Positions 7,179-13,657 of a DNA stretch of 32,709 bases are shown one piece after another; positions within the stretch are counted from its first letter, which is position 1; each line of letters starts with the position of its first letter. The stretch comes from an uncultured Eubacteriales bacterium (GTDB lineage Bacteria; Bacillota; Clostridia; Oscillospirales; Oscillospiraceae), in contig URAM01000023.1 of the NCBI GenBank assembly GCA_900545815.1, positions 1-32,709 on the forward strand, in the 5' to 3' direction. Below the pieces are notes generated by a model. The model worked only from the letters and a program-made list of their open reading frames with translations. It made no database searches and was not told the origin of the DNA. A program made the translations under genes and the position numbers.

Positions 7179-7832
7179 ATGGCACAGTACATTTTTTTTG
7201 ACTTAGACGGCACCCTCACGGATTCCGGCCCCGGTATCATCCATTCCGTTCTCTACGCCTTGGAGCGGATGGGACGGCCGGAGCCGGACGTGGAAAAGGT
7301 GCGCCGTACCTTCATCGGCCCGCCCTTGACCGTCTCTTTCCACAGCCTGTACGGCTATACCCCTCAGCAGTGTCAGCAGGCCATCGCCTATTTTCGGGAG
7401 GATTACAACCACAAGGGCATCTACAACAACCGCCCTTACGATGGCATCCCAGAGCTGCTCCATGACCTGAAGGCGGCGGGGAAGACCTTGGCGGTGGCGA
7501 CCTCCAAACCTTACCAACTGGCAGAGCGGGTGCTGGAGCACTTTGACCTGCGGCAGTACTTCGACCTGGTCTGCGGTGGCAGCATGGACGAGACTCGGAA
7601 TGAGAAAGCCCTCATCATTCAGGACGCCATCCAAGCCCTCCACCTCACCGACCTGTCTCAGGCGGTCATGGTGGGTGATCGGAACCTGGATGTACTGGGC
7701 GCCCATAAAAATGGCTTGCGCTGCATCGGGATCCTCTATGGGGGCTACGGCACACGGGAGGAATTGGAGTCGGCCAAGGCCGATTGGCTTGCCGCCGATC
7801 CGGCGGAAGTGGGAAGGATCCTGCTGGGATGA
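7179..7832 (+). CDS. HAD-family hydrolase, phosphoglycolate-phosphatase-like
   Basis: This is a soluble phosphatase of the Gph/PpaX group (217 residues). Motif I is FFDLDGTLTDS with nucleophile D8 and D10, motif II is the ATSKP turn, and motif IV is VMVGDRNLDVLGA, which holds the metal aspartates. A four-helix cap lies between motif I and about residue 85. The substrate could be a small phosphate ester or a nucleotide and is not readable from sequence. The start at ATG 7179 fits AAAGGA 11 bases upstream and gives the standard N-terminus. An upstream in-frame ATG at 7131 would add 16 residues unlike the family. The stop overlaps the next start (ATGA), so it is coupled to the nuclease gene. Confidence 0.88.
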   Translation: MAQYIFFDLDGTLTDSGPGIIHSVLYALERMGRPEPDVEKVRRTFIGPPLTVSFHSLYGYTPQQCQQAIAYFREDYNHKGIYNNRPYDGIPELLHDLKAAGKTLAVATSKPYQLAERVLEHFDLRQYFDLVCGGSMDETRNEKALIIQDAIQALHLTDLSQAVMVGDRNLDVLGAHKNGLRCIGILYGGYGTREELESAKADWLAADPAEVGRILLG

Positions 7833-8476
7833 AAAGGGTGTGGAGGATCTTGCGTGCGCCTTTCCGGCTGGTGGCCTGGCTGGGGCGCAGGTGCCTGAAC
7901 CTGGCCAGCAAGATCACAGGCGTGGAGTTTGCCCACGGAGAGATGGACGGGGCAGGGTATGAGCACTATGTGGCTCAGTACCTATACAAAAACGGCTATA
8001 AAAAGGTCATACAGACCGGAAAAACTGGGGATATGGGGGTGGATCTGGTGGCCAAAAAACACGGGGTTTCTTACGCTGTCCAGTGTAAATATTACACCAA
8101 ACCCGTCTCCGGCGCTGCCGTCCAGGAAGCGGTGGCCGGCATGGCAATGTACGGCTGTCAGCGTGCCATGGTGGTCACCAACAGCCACTTGACGCGAAAC
8201 GCCCGTGCTTTGGCTTATGCCAACCATGTGACCGTGTTGGAGGATGTGATCCCCGACCACAAAACCTTGGCCGATGTCCTCACCCCTGGCCGTATCATCA
8301 GTGTTGCCGTGGGCGTTGTTCTCTTTGTTCTCCTCTTTCCCCGCTTCCAGCGCCCTAACGCCACCGGCTGGGGCATCTATCTGGCGGCCGCCTTGGGATG
8401 CTACCTGGTGCCGCGGGTGACCTTGGTGATAGGGGGGCTGCTCTGGCGGCTGGGGAGAGAGCGAAGGCAGAGATAG
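7829..8476 (+). CDS. Mrr-like restriction-endonuclease-fold protein with membrane segments
   Basis: The 215-residue protein has a central Mrr_cat-type nuclease domain (about 42-140). E45 in GYEHYVAQYL, D72 in GDMGVDLVA and Q85-C-K87 in VQCKYY form the E...D...QxK active site, which is complete. The N-terminus is a short basic and hydrophobic helix. After the domain come hydrophobic segments at about 150-167 and 172-203, so the nuclease is probably held at the membrane. Such Mrr-TM proteins are common in Firmicutes and their target is not known. It may cut foreign or modified DNA, or act in repair. Its start overlaps the HAD stop, and a kinase-like gene follows 89 bp later. No methyltransferase is nearby. 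Confidence 0.8.
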   Translation: MKRVWRILRAPFRLVAWLGRRCLNLASKITGVEFAHGEMDGAGYEHYVAQYLYKNGYKKVIQTGKTGDMGVDLVAKKHGVSYAVQCKYYTKPVSGAAVQEAVAGMAMYGCQRAMVVTNSHLTRNARALAYANHVTVLEDVIPDHKTLADVLTPGRIISVAVGVVLFVLLFPRFQRPNATGWGIYLAAALGCYLVPRVTLVIGGLLWRLGRERRQR

Positions 8477-8565
8477 AAGAACCGAGGGCTCCTGTGGTTC
8501 GGTGCGGCGACAGGGTGCAACCCAGAAAAAGACAGAAAAAACAGCAGCGGAAAGGAGTTTGCATT

Positions 8566-9180
8566 ATGAATCGAATCATCACCATTGGGCGTGAGTTCGG
8601 AAGCGGCGGCCGTGAATTGGGACGGCGCCTGGCGGAAAAGTTTCACATCGCCTACTACGACCAGGAGATCATCACGAAGCTTGCCCAGCGGATGGATCTG
8701 TCAGAAGAATACCTGCGGCAAGTGACCGAGCGCCGCCCCATCATTCCCTTCCCCATCAACGTAGGGCGGAGCTTTTACTTGGCGCCCAATCCGATCTTTG
8801 AGCAGAGCATTTCCGCCTACGCAGAACAGCATAAGCTGCTTCGGGAGCTGTCTGAGCAGTCTGACTGCGTGATCGTAGGCCGGTGTGCGGACTATGTGCT
8901 CCGAGATCGTAACCCCTTCCGTATTTTCATCTACGCAGATCAAGCCAGCAAGATCAAGCGTTGCATGGAGCGCAAGCCGGCGGAGGAAGATCTGAACCAG
9001 CGGGAGATGAAGAAAAAGATGGCGGAGATCGACCGGAACCGGTCAAAATACTATGAGTTTTTCAGCGAACAGAAGTGGGGTGTCCGAGCAAACTATGATC
9101 TATTGCTCAACACTACGGACAAGGACATTGAAAAGATGGCGTCCGCTGTCTATGCGTATGTGAAGGAAGCGTTCGCATAA
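8566..9180 (+). CDS. Cytidylate-kinase-like protein
   Basis: The 204 residues match the cytidylate-kinase-like family (Cytidylate_kin2 type), P-loop proteins related to CMP kinase. ITIGREFGSGGRELGRRLAEK at the N-terminus includes the phosphate-binding loop, followed by YYDQEII, a central CVIVGRCADYVLRD strand and a C-terminal RSKYYEFFSEQKWG segment that is diagnostic of this family. It is shorter than true Cmk and lacks the usual CMP-binding inserts, so CMP kinase activity should not be assumed. The start ATG 8566 has AAAGGAG (8551-8557) 8 bases upstream. It follows the nuclease gene on the same strand and is probably in the same transcript. Confidence 0.8.
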   Translation: MNRIITIGREFGSGGRELGRRLAEKFHIAYYDQEIITKLAQRMDLSEEYLRQVTERRPIIPFPINVGRSFYLAPNPIFEQSISAYAEQHKLLRELSEQSDCVIVGRCADYVLRDRNPFRIFIYADQASKIKRCMERKPAEEDLNQREMKKKMAEIDRNRSKYYEFFSEQKWGVRANYDLLLNTTDKDIEKMASAVYAYVKEAFA

Positions 9181-9290
9181 GCAGAACCTGTGCGCAGCTG
9201 CACGGGAGCCTGACAGAGCTTCACCTGCCGAACCAGACGGAATGGCGAGGGGGCACAAATTCCAGCGCCCTCAGTTGAAGAACATAGAAA

Positions 9291-9330
9291 ACGTGCTGAT
9301 TTCACTTCAAAAAAGGTGAAATCAGCACGT
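9291..9330 (-). terminator. Terminator hairpin after tRNA-Gly
   Basis: A perfect 15-bp stem pairs 9291-9305 with 9316-9330. On the minus strand it follows the tRNA by 6 bases and ends in TTTTC. It may also stop plus-strand reading from the kinase-like gene. Confidence 0.7.
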
Positions 9331-9336
9331 TTCAGT

Positions 9337-9410
9337 TGGAGCAGGCGAAGGGAATCGAACCCTCGTAGCCAGCTTGGGAAGCTGGGGTTCTGCCATTAAA
9401 CTACGCCTGC
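9337..9410 (-). tRNA. tRNA-Gly(CCC)
   Basis: A full cloverleaf can be drawn on the minus strand. The acceptor is GCAGGCG/CGCCTGC with discriminator T and an encoded CCA. The anticodon stem CCAGC/GCTGG encloses loop TTCCCAA, so the anticodon is CCC (reads GGG). The T arm is GAGGG-TTCGATT-CCCTT. Length is 74 with CCA. Confidence 0.95.
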
Positions 9411-9428
9411 GGCTCACTTGTGACATTC

Positions 9429-9457
9429 ATTATATCACATAGGAGCGAAAAAAACAA
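9429..9457 (-). promoter_or_regulatory. Promoter of tRNA-Gly
   Basis: On the minus strand TTGTTT (9457-9452), 17 bp, TATAAT (9434-9429), ending 18 bp before the tRNA 5' end. Confidence 0.6.
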
Positions 9458-9477
9458 GGGGAATCCTGTCTGGTTGC

Positions 9478-10251
9478 TCACCGGCGCGGGATATTTTTTT
9501 TGTAGATAATATACAGCCCGTTCAGCAGCAGATTTTCATCCACCACCACCTGCCGTCGGCAGTAGGGGGCGATGAGGGGGGCGAACCCGCCGGTGATGAC
9601 TGCCGTGGCTGGTTCCCCCAGCTCGTCCTCCAGCCGGTCGATGAGCCCGTCCAGCATGGCCGCACAGCCGTACACTGCGCCCGCCTGCATACACTCCTCG
9701 GTGTTCCGACCGATGAGCCGTTCCGGCTCTTTCAGCATAATGGAGGGCAGCTGATCTGCCGAGGCGGACAGAGCCTCCAGAGAGATGCGCAGACCGGGGT
9801 GGAGCATACCGCCCAAATAAGCCCCTTTTTTGTCCACCACCAGCACTGCTGTGGCTGTGCCCAAGTCCATGATGATGACCGGTTTTGGATACCGATCCAC
9901 TGCCGCCACCGCATCTGCTACCAAGTCGCTGCCCAGCTCGGTGGGCCAGTCCAGACGGATGTTCAGACCGGTCTTGCGCCCTGCCGCCAGGGTCAAGAAG
10001 GTGGCGTGGGTGAGCCGCTCCATAGCCTGCTGGACGATGATGCGCAGGGAGGGCACCACCGAAGCCACGATGCCTCCCTTGATCTGTCTGGGCGACACAT
10101 TGTACAGCTCTAGGATTCCTTTGAATAGGAGGGCGTACTCATCCGCTGTCTTGCGCCGGTCGGTGCCGCAGCGGCTGGTAAAGCGCAGCGTATCATTCTC
10201 GTATCCGCCGAGCACAATGTCACTATTTCCGATGTCAATGGCCAGTACCAT
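9478..10251 (-). CDS. coaX: Type III pantothenate kinase
   Basis: It phosphorylates pantothenate with ATP, the first step of coenzyme A synthesis. The 257 residues show the ASKHA-fold layout: AIDIGNSD (4-11) for the phosphate, GSD (107-109) with the catalytic D109, MDLGTATAVL (128-137) for ATP, and GGMLHPGLRISLEAL. The usual GxDR motif reads GSDL here, so the arginine after the catalytic aspartate is replaced by L110. Everything else is intact, so this is probably a lineage variant. The start ATG follows AAGGAGG by 8 bases. It has its own consensus promoter and does not depend on the rnc cluster upstream. Confidence 0.92.
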   Translation of the reverse strand: MVLAIDIGNSDIVLGGYENDTLRFTSRCGTDRRKTADEYALLFKGILELYNVSPRQIKGGIVASVVPSLRIIVQQAMERLTHATFLTLAAGRKTGLNIRLDWPTELGSDLVADAVAAVDRYPKPVIIMDLGTATAVLVVDKKGAYLGGMLHPGLRISLEALSASADQLPSIMLKEPERLIGRNTEECMQAGAVYGCAAMLDGLIDRLEDELGEPATAVITGGFAPLIAPYCRRQVVVDENLLLNGLYIIYKKNIPRR

Positions 10252-10296
10252 GCTTGCTCCTCCTTATCTGTTTTTAGTCGCTGGTTTGTTGGCATT

Positions 10297-10325
10297 ATTA
10301 TACCCCTTTTGGGTAGGGATTGCAA
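10297..10325 (-). promoter_or_regulatory. Sigma-A promoter of coaX
   Basis: On the minus strand TTGCAA (10325-10320), 17 bp, TATAAT (10302-10297). The -35 lies inside an ATTGCAAA sequence (10319-10326, plus strand) identical to the half-site of the pyc operator. Confidence 0.7.
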
Positions 10326-10393
10326 ATCGACTTGCACTCACTTTTATAGAAACAAGCGCCGCAGGCCGATTTAAGTTTTGCGGAGCTGAGGGA

Positions 10394-10490
10394 GAACCCC
10401 GCAGCGTTAAAAAAACCTGCCGGGGGCAGGTTTTTAGCGTAGGCCCCGCCTGTCAACAGGCGGGGAGACGGTTCGGGTAGGAGTATAAGG
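10394..10490 (+). repeat. Dispersed repeat A, copy 1
   Basis: About 97 bp, nearly identical to 22343-22439. The first 46 bp match exactly. It holds a hairpin ACCTGCC-ggg-GGCAGGT flanked by A7 and T5, so it can terminate transcription in both directions, and a second hairpin GCCTGT-ca-ACAGGC with GC-rich flanks. It lies between rnc and coaX and may serve as the end of the rnc cluster. Confidence 0.85.
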
Positions 10491-10551
10491 GTGAATTTTC
10501 GTCGCAGACGAAAAGAGGGGAAACCCTCGCCGGGGGTTCCCCTTTTCGTTA
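10491..10551. repeat. Dispersed repeat B, copy 1
   Basis: It reads GTGAATTTTCG, a variable 6-7 bp loop, CGAAAAGAGGGGAAACCC, then a GC-rich turn back to GGGGTTCCCC and TTTTCG. An inverted, slightly different copy lies at 20924-20980. The long imperfect stem could fold in RNA from either strand. Confidence 0.75.
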
Positions 10552-10578
10552 CGCAATCAACAACAGTCAGAGCGTCAG

Positions 10579-11256
10579 TTACTTCCCCTCCAACCGCTCA
10601 ATAGCCGCATTGGCTGCCGCCTGTTCCGCTTCCTTCTTGCTGTGTCCTGTGCCCTGGCCAATGGGCTGGCCGTTGAGCAGAACTTGCATTTGGAAGGTCT
10701 TGTTGTGGTCGGGGCCGGACTCGCCGATGAGCTCGTAGCTGAGCACCTGGCCGCTCTTCCGCTGCACCAGTTCTTGGAGGTAGGTCTTGTGATCCCGACT
10801 GGCTCGGTTGACCTGCTCCATGCGATCCAGCAGGAAGCGCTGGATGATGTCCCGATCATGGGCGAGTCCGCCGTCCAGGAACACTGCCGCCAGCACTGCT
10901 TCCACGGCATCGGCCAGGATGGAGGGACGGCTGCGGCCGCCGCAGGCATTCTCGCCCTTGCCCAGCTTCAGGTAGCGTCCCAGATCCCACTCCTTGGCCA
11001 CCAGCACCAGACTGCCCTCGCAGACCAGGTTGGCACGGATGCGGGTCAGGTCGCCTTCGGGCAGGTCGGGGAAGGTGCGGTAGAGGTGGTCGGCCACGAT
11101 CATGCCCAGCACGGAGTCGCCCAAAAATTCCAGGCGTTCGTTGCTGCTGATGCTGCCCAAGTGGTGCTCGTTGGCGTAGGAGCTGTGGGTCAGGGCATGA
11201 TCCAGCAGCTTGGGATTTTGGAACTGGTATCCCAGTTTGGTTTCTAAGGTTTTCAT
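10579..11256 (-). CDS. rnc: Ribonuclease III
   Basis: It cuts double-stranded RNA and processes rRNA precursors and other structured transcripts. The 225 residues have the catalytic domain with the signature NERLEFLGDSVLG (about 39-51) and the second metal motif LADAVEAVLAAVFLDGG (about 113-129). A double-stranded-RNA-binding domain occupies about 155-225 and ends in KKEAEQAAANAAIERL. It is the last gene of the minus-strand cluster, 39 bp after plsX. In many Firmicutes acpP lies between plsX and rnc, and it is absent here. Confidence 0.96.
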   Translation of the reverse strand: MKTLETKLGYQFQNPKLLDHALTHSSYANEHHLGSISSNERLEFLGDSVLGMIVADHLYRTFPDLPEGDLTRIRANLVCEGSLVLVAKEWDLGRYLKLGKGENACGGRSRPSILADAVEAVLAAVFLDGGLAHDRDIIQRFLLDRMEQVNRASRDHKTYLQELVQRKSGQVLSYELIGESGPDHNKTFQMQVLLNGQPIGQGTGHSKKEAEQAAANAAIERLEGK

Positions 11257-11295
11257 AAAATCATCCTCGATGATGGGTAATAAAAATTCAGTATG

Positions 11296-12342
11296 TTACT
11301 CAGCCGCCGTCTCCTCCAGCCCTGCCGCCATATTCTCTGCGTTGGCGGCAATGTCCTGGATGAGGGTGGATTCGGCAAAGGCGATGGCCTGTCCGGCAGC
11401 GCTGCAAATAGCGTAGGCATCAGAGGAACCGTGAGCCTTGATGACCGGCTTCTGAACGCCCAGCAGGGCGGTGCCGCCCACCTCTCTGGGGTCCAGCTTC
11501 TTGCGCATTTCCCCCAGGTGCTTCTTCACCAGCAGCGCCCCCACCTTGGTGGCGGTGTTGGTATAAAAAACGTCCTTGAGCTGGTGGAGCAGGAAGCTGG
11601 CGGTGCCTTCAAAAGTCTTGAGGAAGATGTTCCCCACGAACCCATCGCAGACGATGACATCTGCTTCGCCGCCGATGGCGCTGTTGCCCTCCACGTTGCC
11701 GATGAAATTGATACGACCGGCGTCGCTGGCCTTCTGGAGCAGCTGATGTACCGTCTTGTAGTGCTCGCTGCCCTTGCTGGGCTCGGCGCCGATGTTCAGC
11801 AGACCCACCTTGGGGTTTTCCAGCCCCAGCAATTTGTGGGCGTAAAAGCTGCCCATGCAGGCGAACTGGAGGAAGTATTCCGGTGTGCATTCTGCATTGG
11901 CACCGGCGTCGATGAGAATGGCCTGCCCCTTTGCCGTGGGGATGACAGGCGCCACCGCCGCACGGCGGATGCCGGGGATGCGCTTAACCAGGAAGGTAGC
12001 ACCGGTCAAGATGGCGCCGGTGCTGCCGGCAGACAGGAAGGCGTCCCCTTCGCCTGCCATCAGCAGGTTCATGCCCACGGTCAGGGAGGAGTCCTTCTTC
12101 CGCCGCCAGGCGGTGGAAGGGTTGTCACAGATCTCAATGACCTGGGTGGCGTTGTGGATGGTCAGGCCGTCGGGCAAGTTGGTGACACCCTCTTTGGCCA
12201 GGGTCTGGCGGATGACCTCCTCCTGTCCCACCAGGATCACCTGGCACCCGTAGGTCTGGATGGCTTGCAGGGCGCCGGCAACCGGAGCCTGAGGGGCGAG
12301 ATCGCCGCCCATTGCGTCGATGATCAGTCTCATAGGATTCAA
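11296..12342 (-). CDS. plsX: Phosphate acyltransferase PlsX
   Basis: It makes acyl-phosphate from acyl-ACP, the first committed step of phospholipid synthesis in Firmicutes, as a peripheral membrane enzyme. The 348 residues start with RLIIDAMGGDLAPQAPVAGA and contain NPSTAWRRKKDSSLTVGMNLL, SAGSTGAILTGAT and CDGFVGNIFLKTFEG, all family hallmarks. The start ATG has AGGAGG 9 bases upstream and lies 10 bp after trmFO. It is co-transcribed with trmFO and rnc by spacing. Confidence 0.96.
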   Translation of the reverse strand: MNPMRLIIDAMGGDLAPQAPVAGALQAIQTYGCQVILVGQEEVIRQTLAKEGVTNLPDGLTIHNATQVIEICDNPSTAWRRKKDSSLTVGMNLLMAGEGDAFLSAGSTGAILTGATFLVKRIPGIRRAAVAPVIPTAKGQAILIDAGANAECTPEYFLQFACMGSFYAHKLLGLENPKVGLLNIGAEPSKGSEHYKTVHQLLQKASDAGRINFIGNVEGNSAIGGEADVIVCDGFVGNIFLKTFEGTASFLLHQLKDVFYTNTATKVGALLVKKHLGEMRKKLDPREVGGTALLGVQKPVIKAHGSSDAYAICSAAGQAIAFAESTLIQDIAANAENMAAGLEETAAE

Positions 12343-12352
12343 AAACCTCCTG

Positions 12353-13657
12353 TCACAGGTTCAGTTGAGCCAGGGCATCCAGGGCACGCTGACTCAGGGC
12401 GGCGTTCTTGTTCCGCTTCCCCTTGACCTTGTAGCCCAGGGGCGGGATGATGCCGAAATTCACGTTCATAGGCTGGAAGTTCACCACAGTGGGATTGCTC
12501 ACATAGTGTGCCAGCGCCCCCAGCGCAGTCTCCTGGGGGAAGTCCACCGGTGGGAGACCTTTCAGACGATGTGCCAGCTCCACAGCCGCCACCAGGCCGG
12601 AGGCAGCGGACTCCACATAGCCCTCCACGCCGGTGATCTGGCCGGCGAAGGTCAGGCGAGGTTCGGAGATGACCTGATAATAGTGGTTGAGCAGCTTGGG
12701 GGAGTTGATGTAGGTGTTGCGGTGCATGACGCCGTAGCGGATGAACTCGGCGTGCTCCAGGCCGGGAATCATCTGAAACACCCGCTTCTGTTCCGGCCAG
12801 GTCAGGTGGGTCTGAAAGCCCACCATGTTGTAGATGCTGCCGGTGGCGTTGTCCTTGCGCAGCTGCACCACGGCGTAAGGCTCCACGCCCGTCCGAGGGT
12901 CAGGCAGACCCACCGGCTTCAAGGGGCCGTAACAGAGGGTGTCGTGCCCTCGGCGACCCATGACCTCTACGGGCATACAGCCCTCGAACACGTTCTGATC
13001 TTCAAAGCCGTGGAGCTGGGCTTCCTTGGCGGCACACAGCTCCTTCCAGAAGGCATCGTACTCCTCCATGGTCATGGGGCAGTTGATGTAGTCGGCGGTG
13101 CCTTTGTTGTAACGGCTGCCGAACCAGGCTTTGTCCATGTCGATGCTCTCAAAGGTGACCAGGGGCGCCACTGCGTCAAAGAAGTGCAGATAATCCTGCT
13201 CCGGAAAGCGGGCGGCGATGTGATCGGCCAGGGCGTCAGAGGTGAGAGGGCCAGAGGCGATGAGGACGTTGCCTTCGGCGGGGATCTCGGTCACCTCATC
13301 CTCGATGACGGTGATGTTGGGGTGGCTGCGAATTTTCTCCGTCACTGCATCGGAGAAGGCGTACCGATCCACCGCCAACGCACCGCCGGCGGGGACGGCG
13401 TGGGCGTCTGCCATGGCCAGGATGAGGCTGCCACAGCGGCGCATCTCCTCTTTCAGCAGACCCACCGCATTCTCTACGTTGTTGGCACGGAGGGAGTTGG
13501 AGCAGATCAGCTCGGCAAAGCCGGCGCTCTTGTGGGCGGGGGTGGATTTGCCGGGGCGCATCTCGTGGAGTTCCACCGAGATGCCCCGCTGCGCCAGCTG
13601 CCAGCAGGCTTCGCTGCCGGCCAGGCCAGCGCCGATGACGATCACTTTTTCCATCAT
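12353..13657 (-). CDS. trmFO: Folate-dependent tRNA (uracil-54) methyltransferase TrmFO
   Basis: This flavoprotein makes the m5U54 of the tRNA T loop, with methylene-tetrahydrofolate as carbon donor. The 434 residues begin with the FAD-binding VIVIGAGLAGSEACWQLA and continue with HEMRP, ELICSNSLR (with the family's C51) and NVNFGIIPPL near the C-terminus. Its ATG overlaps the topA stop by 4 bp (ATGA), and a second M follows at once. The dprA-topA-trmFO order is conserved in Firmicutes. Confidence 0.96.
   Translation of the reverse strand: MMEKVIVIGAGLAGSEACWQLAQRGISVELHEMRPGKSTPAHKSAGFAELICSNSLRANNVENAVGLLKEEMRRCGSLILAMADAHAVPAGGALAVDRYAFSDAVTEKIRSHPNITVIEDEVTEIPAEGNVLIASGPLTSDALADHIAARFPEQDYLHFFDAVAPLVTFESIDMDKAWFGSRYNKGTADYINCPMTMEEYDAFWKELCAAKEAQLHGFEDQNVFEGCMPVEVMGRRGHDTLCYGPLKPVGLPDPRTGVEPYAVVQLRKDNATGSIYNMVGFQTHLTWPEQKRVFQMIPGLEHAEFIRYGVMHRNTYINSPKLLNHYYQVISEPRLTFAGQITGVEGYVESAASGLVAAVELAHRLKGLPPVDFPQETALGALAHYVSNPTVVNFQPMNVNFGIIPPLGYKVKGKRNKNAALSQRALDALAQLNL

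Noticed and set aside
7829..8476. Restriction-modification or other defence island around the Mrr-like gene
   Set aside because: No methyltransferase, helicase or other defence gene is nearby, and the neighbours are metabolic-type genes.
10394..10551. CRISPR array
   Set aside because: The repeats are palindromic modules in single copies, not regularly spaced repeats with unique spacers, and there are no cas genes.
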